Part shown: piece by piece, positions 1-8,539 of the stretch
How positions within the stretch are numbered: the stretch's first letter is position 1
How the letters are laid out: each line of letters opens with the position of its first letter
Assembly (NCBI RefSeq): GCF_040120695.1
Contig: NZ_JBEEAC010000002.1
Coordinates: forward strand, 310,001 to 374,000
DNA length: 64,000 bases
Direction of reading: 5' to 3'
Source: Plantactinospora sp040120695
GTDB taxonomy: Bacteria > Actinomycetota > Actinomycetes > Mycobacteriales > Micromonosporaceae
Notes under the pieces: model-generated
Seen by the model: the letters and a program-made list of their open reading frames with translations, nothing else
The model's database searches: none
What the model was told of the DNA's origin: nothing
Translations under genes and position numbers: made by a program

Positions 1-65
1 CGCACTGTCCCGGCAAACCAATCGGCTGGGTAGGGTGTGCGGTGCCCTGACGGACGGAGGCGGTT

Positions 66-1178
66 ATGGCGGCTGACAACCCTGAGGCGCCCAGGGACCA
101 AGTGATCGAGGGGAACCCGGCCGAGCATCACGAATCGATCCTTCTCGACGAGCCGACCACCGCAGACCTCCGGGTGAAGGTGACCGAGGCGTGGCAGGAG
201 TTCGCCCGCGCGCTCGCCGGCCAACTGCGCGGCCTGCCGACCGGTACGCAGATCGCGCTCACCCTCGACCCCACCGCCTCCGGCACCGGGGACGCGGTCT
301 ACTCGGTGAGCATCGAGGTCGGCGGGGACGGCCAGGTCGACCTGCGGGCGGTGGGCAACGCCGCCCTCCCCCAGGGGTACCGGCTGGACCGGGCCGCGGT
401 CGCGGACATGATCGCGCTCGGCTGGTCGCCGCCCGGCGTGGTCGAGGGCTCCGGTGGACACTTCGGGATGCGGGCCGACACCAGCGAGGCGATCCGGCTC
501 GCCAGCACGGTGTCGCGGACCCTGCGCGACGTGTACGGCGCACCACACCCGGCCTTCCTCGTCTTCCTGGTGCACGACGAGTCCGACGAGCCACTCACGG
601 TCGAACCGCTCGGCACCGCCCGGCCCGAGATCGCGGCCGATCCGACCGCCGACCTCGACCTCGATCTCGACGAGGCGCTGGCGGCGGCCCGGACCGCGCA
701 GAGCGGCAGCGACGCGATGCCGCTTCAGGAACGGGTCCGGACCGTGGTCTCGGCGATGCTGAAGTCGTCGGCGGACCAGCTCCAGGTCGACTCCGACGGC
801 GACATCGGCATCCGGGCCGGTTCGGCGATGGTCTTCGTCCGGGTCCGGGACAACCCTCCACTGGTCGATGTCTTCTCCCCGGTGCTCACCGAGGTCGAGC
901 CGACCGAGCAGCTCTACGTCAAGCTCTCCGAGTTGACCAACAGGATGCCGATCGGTCGGCTCTACTGCACCAACGACACCGTCTGGGCGTCGATCCCGGT
1001 CTTCGGCCGCAACTTCCAGGCGACCCACCTGATGCTCGCCATCCAGGTGATGACCGGGCTCGCCGACGAGCTGGACGACCGGCTGCACGGCGAGTTCGGC
1101 GGCCGGCGGTTCTTCGGCGAGGGCGACAAGGCGCAGCAACGGGACGCGGGCGAGCACCGCACCGGGATGTACCTCTGA
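66..1178 (+). CDS. YbjN / type III chaperone-like protein
   Basis: A soluble 370-residue protein with no signal peptide or membrane segment. The C-terminal part (about residues 225-360) has the pattern of actinobacterial YbjN/T3SS-chaperone-fold proteins: an N-terminal helix (ERVRTVVSAML), beta-rich stretches and a closing long helix with MLAIQVMTGLADELDD. The N-terminal part (about 35-180) looks like a second, diverged copy of the same fold, followed by an acidic linker DLDLDLDE near residue 200. The ATG start is supported by a GGAGG-like stretch just upstream (ggacggaggcgg). No enzyme motif was seen. The specific role is unknown; folding or protein-binding is family-level inference. Confidence 0.75.
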   Translation: MAADNPEAPRDQVIEGNPAEHHESILLDEPTTADLRVKVTEAWQEFARALAGQLRGLPTGTQIALTLDPTASGTGDAVYSVSIEVGGDGQVDLRAVGNAALPQGYRLDRAAVADMIALGWSPPGVVEGSGGHFGMRADTSEAIRLASTVSRTLRDVYGAPHPAFLVFLVHDESDEPLTVEPLGTARPEIAADPTADLDLDLDEALAAARTAQSGSDAMPLQERVRTVVSAMLKSSADQLQVDSDGDIGIRAGSAMVFVRVRDNPPLVDVFSPVLTEVEPTEQLYVKLSELTNRMPIGRLYCTNDTVWASIPVFGRNFQATHLMLAIQVMTGLADELDDRLHGEFGGRRFFGEGDKAQQRDAGEHRTGMYL

Positions 1179-1199
1179 CCCTCGGTGCGGTGCTCGCCC
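1148..1199 (+). terminator. Intrinsic terminator spanning the stop codon
   Basis: A perfect 17-bp inverted repeat: arm 1148-1164 (starts GGGCGAGCACC) and arm 1183-1199 (ends GGTGCTCGCCC). The left arm encodes the last codons of the upstream gene and the stop codon lies in the loop. It sits between two convergent genes and could end transcription from both sides. Confidence 0.8.
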
Positions 1200-1238
1200 G
1201 TCCCCGACTTGGTGACCGGAGGAGGAGCGCCCTCCAGG

Positions 1239-3275
1239 TCAGATCCGGATCACCGCCAGCGTGCCGAGGGTGCCCGGGTCGGTCGCCTTGATCGCGCCGT
1301 CGGACACGGTCCAGAGCACCCCGTCGACCATCAGCGAGCGGCGGATCGTCGCGCTGGAGTCGACGGACCGGGCCGCGGGGTGCTCCACCACTCCCGTCTC
1401 GGTGAAGCCGCCGTCGGCCACCCGCAGCACAAGCGCGCGGCCGATGGGCAGCTGCCCGCCGCCGCGGCCGGTCTGCTCGTACGTGGTCACCGGCACCACC
1501 AGGGTGTTGGTGGCCGGCCAGTAGAGGAAGGCGTGCGGGTCGAACTCGGCCTCGGAGTGGCCGTACCGGACGTGGTGTTGGGCGATCCGGGTCGGCCTGG
1601 TCGGGTCGGAGACGTCGAAGAGTGAGATCTGGCTCCCCTTGGTCCGCCCCTGTTGGTCCGCCTCCTGGCCGATCCCGATCAGCCGCCCGTCCCCGAGCGG
1701 GTGCAGGTACGACGAGTACCCGGTGATCTTCAACTCGCCGGTGACCTTCGGCGCGCGGGGGTCGCGCAGGTCCACGGTGTAGAGCGGATCGGTCTGCCGG
1801 AAGGTCACCACGTAGCCGATCCCCTGGGCGAACCGCACGCTGTAGATGCGCTCACCCTTGCCCAGCCCGGTGACCCGCCCGGCCTCGGTCAAGGTCCGCC
1901 CGTCGGCGCGCAGCACGTACACCGCCGAACTGGACCTGGGGTTCGGTCCCCAGGTACGTCCGCTGGTGGTGGCCACCCGCAGGTGCCCGTCCCACTCCGA
2001 CATCGCGTACTGGTTGATCAGCCAGCCGGGCACGGTGGCGGCGGTGACGTAGCGGGGCCGGTCCGGGCCGGAGATGTCGAACTGGTAGATGTGGGTCTGC
2101 TCGTCCTTCGGGTCGGGTGCCCGGTCGCTGGCGGTCAGCGCCGGCAGCACCCGCCAGCGCTGGTCGCTGGCGAGGTAGAGCCGCGACCCGTTGCTGTAGA
2201 CGGTGTCGCCGTCCGCGGCGACCGACACCGGGTCACCGTCGCCGAGGCTGGCGGCGCCGAGGTCGAAGCTGAGCAGGGTGATCAGTGAGGCGCCGGAGTA
2301 GACCGCCGGTCGGCTCAGCCGGTCGCAGCCGACCCGCCCGGTGCTGGTCTGCCCGCCGGTGCTGGTCTGGTAGCGGGGCAGCCAGGCGTCGATCGGTGCC
2401 TGCTCCACGATCTTCCGGTTGGCCGCGAGCCGCTTTTTCTCGTTGACCGGCCCCGCTCCCTTCTCCAGCGGAAAGTCGAGCCGTGGCCAGGAGCGGACCA
2501 CCACCCGGACGGTCGGGCCGACCTGCCGTGCGTCGATCAGGCCGCCGTCGATCCGGTAGTCGCCGATGACCTTCGGGGCGCCGGTCAGGTCGACCAGGAT
2601 CAGCCGGGGACCGACGATGGCCTGCGGCTGGTCGTCGGCGGGTGGCACGTCGGGCTCGCCCCGCCGGATCCCGCCGGGGCGGGCCACGCCGTGCTCCCGG
2701 ACGAGTACCAGCGCCCGGTCGCCGTGCAGCAGCAGATCGCTGTCGGCCCAGCCGAAGTCCGGGATGGAGCTGACCTTCAGGGTGCCGGTCAGCCGCCGGC
2801 TCGCCGGATCGATCACCCGCAGGATGCCCCTGTCGACCGTGACGATGCGCCGGCCGTCGGTCTTTACCAGGTCCGGCTCGTCGACCCCGGCCTCGTGGGT
2901 GTTGGTACCCGAGTAGTCGGATCCGGCTCCCGGCGCGGCGGCGTTGTCCCGCTTCGCCACCCCCGCGTCGGCGTCGGCGGCGCGCTCGGCTCCACTGTTG
3001 GCCTGAAATGCGGGGGTGAGGGCGCCGCCGGGGAGACCGTACGGCCCGACGTGCGCCTTGGCCGCGGACCGGAGCCCGGCCAGCGCGCTCGCGCAGGAGT
3101 CGAAGGCGACCAGCCGCAGCCCGTCGGCCGGTACCCCGGAGTCGCGCGGCGGCGGCGGGACGGTGGGCTCGGGTTCGGAGGTGCAGCCGCTGAGCAGCGT
3201 GCCGACCAGCGCCAGGCCGGCGACGAGCGCCGTGCCGACGGCGGCACCGGATCGCGTTCCCCGTTCGCGTGTCAT
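1239..3275 (-). CDS. Secreted beta-propeller lipoprotein
   Basis: A 678-residue exported lipoprotein. The N-terminus is a basic stretch, a hydrophobic segment and the lipobox LLSGC, so it is likely anchored on the outer face of the membrane. The rest matches the actinobacterial Beta_propel family: repeated WD-like blades such as DLVKTDGRRIVTVDRGILRV, VYVLRADGRTLTEAGRVTG and NTLVVPVTTYEQ. The ATG at 3275 is preferred over upstream in-frame codons because it places a normal signal peptide at the start. Homologues are usually described only as secreted propeller proteins; ligand and role are unknown. It is convergent with the YbjN-like gene. Confidence 0.88.
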   Translation of the reverse strand: MTRERGTRSGAAVGTALVAGLALVGTLLSGCTSEPEPTVPPPPRDSGVPADGLRLVAFDSCASALAGLRSAAKAHVGPYGLPGGALTPAFQANSGAERAADADAGVAKRDNAAAPGAGSDYSGTNTHEAGVDEPDLVKTDGRRIVTVDRGILRVIDPASRRLTGTLKVSSIPDFGWADSDLLLHGDRALVLVREHGVARPGGIRRGEPDVPPADDQPQAIVGPRLILVDLTGAPKVIGDYRIDGGLIDARQVGPTVRVVVRSWPRLDFPLEKGAGPVNEKKRLAANRKIVEQAPIDAWLPRYQTSTGGQTSTGRVGCDRLSRPAVYSGASLITLLSFDLGAASLGDGDPVSVAADGDTVYSNGSRLYLASDQRWRVLPALTASDRAPDPKDEQTHIYQFDISGPDRPRYVTAATVPGWLINQYAMSEWDGHLRVATTSGRTWGPNPRSSSAVYVLRADGRTLTEAGRVTGLGKGERIYSVRFAQGIGYVVTFRQTDPLYTVDLRDPRAPKVTGELKITGYSSYLHPLGDGRLIGIGQEADQQGRTKGSQISLFDVSDPTRPTRIAQHHVRYGHSEAEFDPHAFLYWPATNTLVVPVTTYEQTGRGGGQLPIGRALVLRVADGGFTETGVVEHPAARSVDSSATIRRSLMVDGVLWTVSDGAIKATDPGTLGTLAVIRI

Positions 3276-3369
3276 ACGTCGTTCGACGCGCCGACCCGCC
3301 CCCACGGTTCCCCGCCCCGAGTCCGCGACCCGGTTGCCCCGGGCGCCGGCTGTCTGGCGGTGGGGCCGG

Positions 3370-3828
3370 TCACGACGGGGCGGGCGCGACGGTTGGGGAG
3401 TCGACCAGCCGGGACAGCACGATCATGCTCCGGGTCGAGGTGACGAAGGGCTCGGCGCGGAGCCGTTCGAGGGCCTGTTCCAGGTGCGCGATGTCCGCCG
3501 CCCGGAGGTGGACCAGCGCGTCGGCCTCGCCGGAGACGGTGTACGCGGCGACCACCTCGGGGTGCCGCCGGGCCGCCACGGTGATCTGGGTCGGAGTGGT
3601 CCGCCCGGTGCAGTAGAGCTCCACGAAGGCCTCGGTGCTCCAGCCCACCGCCGCCGGGTCGATGACGGTGGTGAATCCCCGGATCACCCCGGCCGCCCGC
3701 AACCGGTCGACCCGCCGCTTCACCGCCGGTGCGGAGAGCGAGACCCGGGCGCCGATCTCCGCGTACGAGGCCCGGGCGTCGGCAACGAGTGACGCAATGA
3801 TTCGCTGGTCCACGCCGTCGATCTGCAA
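3370..3828 (-). CDS. Lrp/AsnC family transcriptional regulator
   Basis: A 152-residue regulator with an N-terminal winged helix (IDGVDQRIIASLVADARASYAEIG, then VKRRVDRLRAAGVI) and a C-terminal RAM effector-binding domain from about residue 65 to 145. The likely start is the TTG at 3828, with GGGAGAGG just upstream; it gives the canonical family length, while the longer open frame to 4023 would overlap the divergent gene. It is transcribed away from the DDAH-type hydrolase at 3896 across a 67-bp gap, an arrangement in which Lrp proteins usually control the neighbour in response to an amino acid. The ligand here is inferred to be arginine- or ornithine-related. Confidence 0.9.
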   Translation of the reverse strand: MQIDGVDQRIIASLVADARASYAEIGARVSLSAPAVKRRVDRLRAAGVIRGFTTVIDPAAVGWSTEAFVELYCTGRTTPTQITVAARRHPEVVAAYTVSGEADALVHLRAADIAHLEQALERLRAEPFVTSTRSMIVLSRLVDSPTVAPAPS

Positions 3829-3882
3829 CGTTCCGCCTCTCCCAGGCAACAGTTCTGGCTGTTGGTAAATCTGTACCGTACC

Positions 3883-3888
3883 TACCCT
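3883..3888 (+). promoter_or_regulatory. -10 box for leaderless hydrolase gene
   Basis: TACCCT ends 7 nt before the GTG start at 3896, so transcription would start at or next to the start codon. The short region 3829-3895 must also hold the promoter and operator of the divergent Lrp gene. Confidence 0.5.
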
Positions 3889-3895
3889 TGGATCC

Positions 3896-4720
3896 GTGAA
3901 CCAGCCGAGGATCCCAAGAAAGCGGACATATCTCCTCTGTCCGCCGGAGTACTTCACCGTGGAGTACGCGATCAACCCGTGGATGGACACCACCACCCCG
4001 GTCGACCGGGAGTTGGCGGTCAAGCAGTGGCACGGGTTGCGGGAGACGCTGCTGGGCCTCGGTCACACGGTGCACGAACTCGACCCGGAGCCCGGGCTGC
4101 CGGACATGGTCTACGCGGCCAACGGCGCCTTCGTGGTCGACGGCACCGTCTACGGCGCCCGGTTCCGGCACCCGCAGCGGGTGCCCGAGGCGGCGGCGCA
4201 CCGCTCCTTCCACGAGGCGCGGGGTGCGCGGTTCGTCGCACCCGCCGAGATCAACGAAGGTGAGGGCGATTTCACCTACCTGCCGGAGGCACACGGCGGG
4301 CTCATCCTGGCCGGGTACGGCTTCCGGACCGAGCCGGCCGCGCACGCCGAGGCGCAGGAGGCGCTCGGCCGACCCGTCGTCTCGCTCCGCCTGGTGGACC
4401 CGCGCTTCTACCACCTGGACACCGCCCTGGCCCCGCTCGACGACGGCAACATCGCGTACTTCCCGGGGGCGTTCTCGGTCGCCGCCCAGCGGGTACTGGC
4501 CCAGCTCTTCCCGGGCGCGGTCGTGGCCGACCAGGTCGACGCGTTCGCGTTCGGGCTGAACCTGGTCAGCGACGGCCGGCACGTGGTGCTCAACAGCGAG
4601 GCCGGCGACATGGCGGCCAAGGTCGCCGCCGCCGGCTACCTTCCGGTCCCGGTGGACCTCTCCGAGCTCAAGAAGGGCGGCGGCAGCGTCAAGTGCTGCG
4701 TCGCCGAACTGCGCGACTGA
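3896..4720 (+). CDS. ddaH: Dimethylarginine dimethylaminohydrolase (DDAH)-type amidinohydrolase
   Basis: A 274-residue cytoplasmic enzyme of the guanidino-group modifying superfamily. It keeps the expected catalytic features: an Asp/Asn site in LPDMVYAANGAF, the EGEGD segment near residue 122, the catalytic His173 in FYHLDT and a C-terminal nucleophile Cys267 or Cys268 in the motif SVKCC. The family hydrolyses methylarginine, or in some members arginine, to citrulline plus an amine. It starts with GTG and has no Shine-Dalgarno, consistent with a leaderless mRNA. In many actinobacteria this gene sits with an ornithine aminotransferase; none is present here, only the divergent Lrp gene and a downstream convergent binding protein. 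Confidence 0.85.
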   Translation: MNQPRIPRKRTYLLCPPEYFTVEYAINPWMDTTTPVDRELAVKQWHGLRETLLGLGHTVHELDPEPGLPDMVYAANGAFVVDGTVYGARFRHPQRVPEAAAHRSFHEARGARFVAPAEINEGEGDFTYLPEAHGGLILAGYGFRTEPAAHAEAQEALGRPVVSLRLVDPRFYHLDTALAPLDDGNIAYFPGAFSVAAQRVLAQLFPGAVVADQVDAFAFGLNLVSDGRHVVLNSEAGDMAAKVAAAGYLPVPVDLSELKKGGGSVKCCVAELRD

Positions 4721-4741
4721 GCCGGCACCGCGCGGTCACCG

Positions 4742-5953
4742 TCAGCCGAGCGTCGCCAGTTCGCTGATCATGACGTTGGACAGCACCTGCCCGTCCAGCT
4801 GCACCTTGCGGAGATACCACTTCTGTTGCGGGGTACGCGGCTGGTTGAACTGCCATGGGCCGCGCGGGCTGTCAATCTGCCCGATCCGGCCGAGCGCCAG
4901 GTTCAGCTGCAGCGGGGTGAGCTCCTCGCGGGCGATCCGGATCGCCTTGCCGAGCACCTGCGCGGCGTCGTAGGAGGCCATCGCGTACGTGGTCGGGGTC
5001 GAGCCGTGCGCCTTGCGGAAGGCGGAGGCGAACCGGCGATTGGCCGCGTTGTTGAGGTCGGCGGAGTAGTTGAGCGAGGTGACGATGCCCTCCGACTCGC
5101 GCGGCCGGAGCTGGTCGAGCACCGTCCCCTCGGTGAGGAAGCCCGGCGCGTAGATCGGCTTGCGGTAGCCGGCCAGATGCAGCTTCTTGAGGAACTCGAC
5201 CGCCGAGTCGCCGGAGAAGAAGCAGTAGACGGCGTCTGGATCACGGTTGACCAGCGTGGCGATGTGCGGGGCGAACGCGTTCCGGGCCGGCTTGCCGGGG
5301 AAGTAGTCGGTCCAGATCACCGGGTCGGCGATCCGGTCGTCGGACTCGCCGAAGCTCTGCCGGAAGCCCTGCACCGCGTCGAGGCCGACGTCGTACTTCG
5401 GGCCGATGATCGCCACCCGGCCGTCCGCACCGACCTGCTCCTTGACGTACGGCGCCAGCGCCCGTCCCGGCTCGTCGTTGATGTACGAGGTACGCCAGAT
5501 GTAGACGACGCTCTGCAACGTCGACGGGGACGCGTTGGAGGCGATCATCGGGATCTTGGCCTCTTCCACGGCGTCCCGCAGGCCGAGCAGGACCGCCGAG
5601 TTGACCACTCCGGTGAGCGCCAGCACCCGCTGATCGACGAGCTGCTTCAGGGCGGCCTGCCCGGATTCGGGGGTCTCGCCCTCGTCTGCGATGATCAGGT
5701 CGACCGGATGCCCGCCCAGCCGCTGGTCGTTCAGGTCGAGATAGAGCTGGAAGCCCCGCAGCATCTCGTCGCCGATCGGCTTGTAGACGCCGGACTGGGC
5801 GACGATCATGCCGATCCGCACCGGCTCGTCGCTGAGCGGCTCCTCGGTCTCCGGGCCGTCCGCCCGACCGCACGCGGCGGCCAGCCCGGTGGCACCGAGC
5901 GCGCCGAGCGAGCCCAGCAGCTTGAGAGCTCGTCTGCGGTCCATCTCCGACAC
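4742..5953 (-). CDS. ABC transporter substrate-binding lipoprotein, branched-chain amino acid type
   Basis: A 403-residue periplasmic-binding-protein type I (Peripla_BP_6/LivJ-like) protein. The N-terminus DRRRALKLLG followed by a hydrophobic stretch and LAAAC looks like a Tat-style lipoprotein signal. The body begins with EPVRIGMIVAQSGVYKPIGDEM, the usual opening of amino-acid or amide binding proteins. The GTG start at 5953 has GGGAGG 5 nt upstream. No permease or ATPase gene is adjacent, so it is either an orphan binding protein for a transporter encoded elsewhere or a sensor. The substrate cannot be read from sequence. Confidence 0.87.
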   Translation of the reverse strand: MSEMDRRRALKLLGSLGALGATGLAAACGRADGPETEEPLSDEPVRIGMIVAQSGVYKPIGDEMLRGFQLYLDLNDQRLGGHPVDLIIADEGETPESGQAALKQLVDQRVLALTGVVNSAVLLGLRDAVEEAKIPMIASNASPSTLQSVVYIWRTSYINDEPGRALAPYVKEQVGADGRVAIIGPKYDVGLDAVQGFRQSFGESDDRIADPVIWTDYFPGKPARNAFAPHIATLVNRDPDAVYCFFSGDSAVEFLKKLHLAGYRKPIYAPGFLTEGTVLDQLRPRESEGIVTSLNYSADLNNAANRRFASAFRKAHGSTPTTYAMASYDAAQVLGKAIRIAREELTPLQLNLALGRIGQIDSPRGPWQFNQPRTPQQKWYLRKVQLDGQVLSNVMISELATLG

Positions 5954-6000
5954 GGATCCCTCCCGGAGCGGCGCCGTGGGACGCAGCCCTCCCGGGGGTT

Positions 6001-6849
6001 CTACCGGGAACGCGATGCTACGTCAATGCCGTCGTCCGATCCTCCAGTCAGCCAATGTAACTCGGCCAGCACGGTTGTCCACCAGTGGGACAGCGGGTCG
6101 ATCACCCCGAAGTGCTCGCATTCCGGCAGCTCAACGAAGCGCAGAGCGGTGTCGTCGGCCCCGGCGGCGTACCGGCGGCTGGCCGCCACCGGCACCTGCC
6201 GGTCCAGGGTGCCGTGCACGATCGAGGTCCGGACCGGGGGCGCCGCCGAGCGGGCGGGATCGGCCGCCGCGTACCGGTCCGGCACGTCCTCGGGACCGCC
6301 GCCGAGGAGCGCGGCCACCGCCCCACCGTCCAGATCCAGCCGGTACGCCTCGGCCAGGTCCGAGACCGGCGCCAGGGCGAGTACCCCGCGTACCCGGTCC
6401 GGGGCGCGCAGTGCGGCCCAGAGCGCGAGATGCCCACCGGCGGAGTGCCCGAGCAGCACCGGCGGGCCCGGGGCCATCCGCCCGGCCGGCAGCACGGCCT
6501 CGACCAGTCCGGTCAGCGCGATGATCCCGGCCGCGACGTCGTCGAAGGTGCCCGGCCAGCCCCCACCCGGCTGCCCCGTCCGGCGGTATTCCAACTGGGC
6601 CACCGGGTAGCCCCGGCCGGCCAGGTCCGCCGCGAGCGGGTCGGTGTGCCGGCGGTCGTACTCGGCCCGCCAGAAGCCGCCGTGCACGACCACCACCAGC
6701 GGCAGGGCCGGACCGGTGGCGGGCAGCCGCAGGTCGGCGACCTGTTCCGGCCCGGTGCCGTACCGCAGGCAGCGGTCGGGCGGGGGTGCCGGCCGGGTGA
6801 GCACCTCCCGCGGATCGGCGGGTAACTCGGCGGAACCGTCTTCGACCAT
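6001..6849 (-). CDS. Alpha/beta hydrolase (esterase/DPP-like)
   Basis: A 282-residue alpha/beta hydrolase. The HGGFW oxyanion motif follows a VVVV strand, the nucleophile elbow is GHSAGG, and the Asp/His part of the triad is in VHGTLDRQVPV and CEHFGVID. This pattern is typical of carboxylesterases and kynurenine-formamidase-like enzymes. The start at 6849 is chosen because TACGGT lies 7 nt upstream (leaderless), and the longer reading frame would run into the divergent bpa gene. No signal peptide. The natural ester or amide substrate is unknown. Confidence 0.85.
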   Translation of the reverse strand: MVEDGSAELPADPREVLTRPAPPPDRCLRYGTGPEQVADLRLPATGPALPLVVVVHGGFWRAEYDRRHTDPLAADLAGRGYPVAQLEYRRTGQPGGGWPGTFDDVAAGIIALTGLVEAVLPAGRMAPGPPVLLGHSAGGHLALWAALRAPDRVRGVLALAPVSDLAEAYRLDLDGGAVAALLGGGPEDVPDRYAAADPARSAAPPVRTSIVHGTLDRQVPVAASRRYAAGADDTALRFVELPECEHFGVIDPLSHWWTTVLAELHWLTGGSDDGIDVASRSR

Positions 6850-6939
6850 GGTGCCGACCGTACGGTGCGGGCACCGCACACCGTCCCCGGCCGGTGGCCG
6901 GCGCGTGTCGGGGAAGGTCGTTGCGGGAAGATGGGGGGC

Positions 6940-7545
6940 ATGACCGACGTGCCACATTCCCAGGAAGACAACGACGACTCGGCTCCGGCGGGCTCGCGCC
7001 CCGGCGGCGGCGCCGTACTGGTGGTCGGCCCGGACGGGCGCCCGGTCGGCACGGTGCCGACCGACGGCGATGCTCCCGGCGAGGACCCGTCGCGGTTGAT
7101 CGAGCAGCCGGCGAAGGTGATGCGGATCGGCAGCATGATCAAGCAGTTGCTGGAGGAGGTCAAGGCCGCACCGCTCGACGACGCCAGCCGGCACCGGCTG
7201 CGCGAGATCCACCAGCGGTCGATCGTCGAGCTGGAGGACGGGCTCGCCCCGGAGCTGCGCGAGGAGCTGGAGCGGCTGTCCCTGCCGTTCGGCGAGGAGG
7301 CCGCGCCGAGCGAGGCGGAGCTGCGGATCGCCCAGGCCCAACTGGTCGGCTGGCTGGAGGGGCTGTTCCACGGCATCCAGGCGGCGCTGGTCGCCCAGCA
7401 GATGGCGGCCCGGATGCAGTTGGAGCAGATGCGTTCCGGTGGGCGCCCGGCGCTGCCGGTCGGTCCCGGCGGCTCGCTTCCGGGGATGCCGGGCGGTCAC
7501 CCGGGGCAGCCCGGCGAGGGCCACAGCCCCGGCCAGTACCTGTAA
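6940..7545 (+). CDS. bpa: Bacterial proteasome activator Bpa/PafE
   Basis: A 201-residue protein matching the bacterial proteasome activator family. It has a disordered N-terminus, a helical bundle core (PAKVMRIGSMIKQLLEEVK, then LREIHQRSIVELEDGLAPEL and LVGWLEGLFHGIQAAL), a Gly/Pro-rich tail and the C-terminal GQYL. In characterised mycobacterial Bpa/PafE, the C-terminal GQYL docks into the alpha-ring pockets of the 20S proteasome and opens the gate independently of ATP. The ATG at 6940 is preferred because GGGAAG lies about 9 nt upstream. The gene is divergent from the hydrolase and stands alone, away from any proteasome locus in this window. Confidence 0.93.
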   Translation: MTDVPHSQEDNDDSAPAGSRPGGGAVLVVGPDGRPVGTVPTDGDAPGEDPSRLIEQPAKVMRIGSMIKQLLEEVKAAPLDDASRHRLREIHQRSIVELEDGLAPELREELERLSLPFGEEAAPSEAELRIAQAQLVGWLEGLFHGIQAALVAQQMAARMQLEQMRSGGRPALPVGPGGSLPGMPGGHPGQPGEGHSPGQYL

Positions 7546-7586
7546 CTCCGGAGCCGCTCGGGCGGCCTCGGACCCACCGACCCGCT

Positions 7587-7619
7587 CCCGACCGGGCGGG
7601 AAACCCCAGCCCGGTCGGG
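7587..7619. terminator. Bidirectional terminator
   Basis: A perfect 11-bp inverted repeat, CCCGACCGGGC at 7587-7597 and GCCCGGTCGGG at 7609-7619, with an 11-nt loop. It lies between the convergent bpa and HAD phosphatase genes. Confidence 0.75.
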
Positions 7620-7633
7620 TCGGGCGTGGTCGG

Positions 7634-8539
7634 TCAGGCCGGGCCGCCGCTCCGGCCCGTGGCGTCGCGGCCCGGCTCGGCGGCGTCGGGGACGTGAGTC
7701 GGATCGGAGTCGCCGGAGGCGTCCGTCGGGTCGGAGTCGAGCAGCGCCTCCAGGTACGCCGCCACCCCGTCCTCCTCGTTGCGCGCCGTCACGTCGTCGG
7801 CGATCTCCAGTACGGCCGGATGCGCGTTGGCCACCGCCACCGCCCGACCGACCCAGGTGAGCATCGGTATGTCGTTCGGCATGTCCCCGAAGGCGACCAC
7901 GTCGGCGGCGTCCACCCCCCGCCCGGTGCAGTACCAGGCCAGCCCGGCCGCCTTGGTCACCCCGGCCGCCGAGATCTCGATCAGCCCGCTGTACGACGAG
8001 TGGGTCGCCTCGGCGAGCCCGGCCAGCGCCCCGGCGACCACCTTCACGAAGACGTCCGGGTCCTGCGCCTCGGCCCGGGCCAGCAGCTTCACCGCCGGTA
8101 CGGCGTGCAGGTCGGCCGGATTCTCGATCGCCCGGATGTTCGGGCGGCCCCGCTCCCATCTCGGCGGATAGTCCATCTCGTGCCGGAACTCGCGGCCGTC
8201 GGTCACCTCCACCGCGAAGCTCACCCCGGGCACCTCGGCGCGGAGCCGCTGGACCACCTCGGCGAGCAGGTCGGGAGCGAGCGGATCGGCCCGGAGCACC
8301 CGGTCGGCGACCGGGTCGTACACCACGGCGCCGTTGGCGCAGACCGTCGGCAGCGGCTGCCCCAGCTGGTCGTAGACGTGCGGGAGCCAGCGGATCGGGC
8401 GGCCGGTCACCAGCACCACTCCGGTGCCCTCGGCGGAGATCCGGGAGATCGCCTCGACGGTACGGGGGCTGACCGTGTGGTCCGCCCGCAGCAGCGTGCC
8501 GTCGAGATCCGTGGCCACCAGCCGGGGTAGTCGTCCCAT
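7634..8539 (-). CDS. HAD family phosphatase, Cof type
   Basis: A 301-residue HAD-superfamily hydrolase. Motif I is ATDLDGTL, motif II is in VLVTGRP and motif IV is FGDMPND, with a large C2-type cap between residues 90 and 200, as in Cof/YbiV sugar-phosphate phosphatases. The ATG at 8539 overlaps the stop of the upstream gene by one base (TGATG), so the two HAD genes are probably translationally coupled. The protein resembles its neighbour throughout, which suggests a local tandem duplication. Substrate unknown. Confidence 0.9.
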   Translation of the reverse strand: MGRLPRLVATDLDGTLLRADHTVSPRTVEAISRISAEGTGVVLVTGRPIRWLPHVYDQLGQPLPTVCANGAVVYDPVADRVLRADPLAPDLLAEVVQRLRAEVPGVSFAVEVTDGREFRHEMDYPPRWERGRPNIRAIENPADLHAVPAVKLLARAEAQDPDVFVKVVAGALAGLAEATHSSYSGLIEISAAGVTKAAGLAWYCTGRGVDAADVVAFGDMPNDIPMLTWVGRAVAVANAHPAVLEIADDVTARNEEDGVAAYLEALLDSDPTDASGDSDPTHVPDAAEPGRDATGRSGGPA

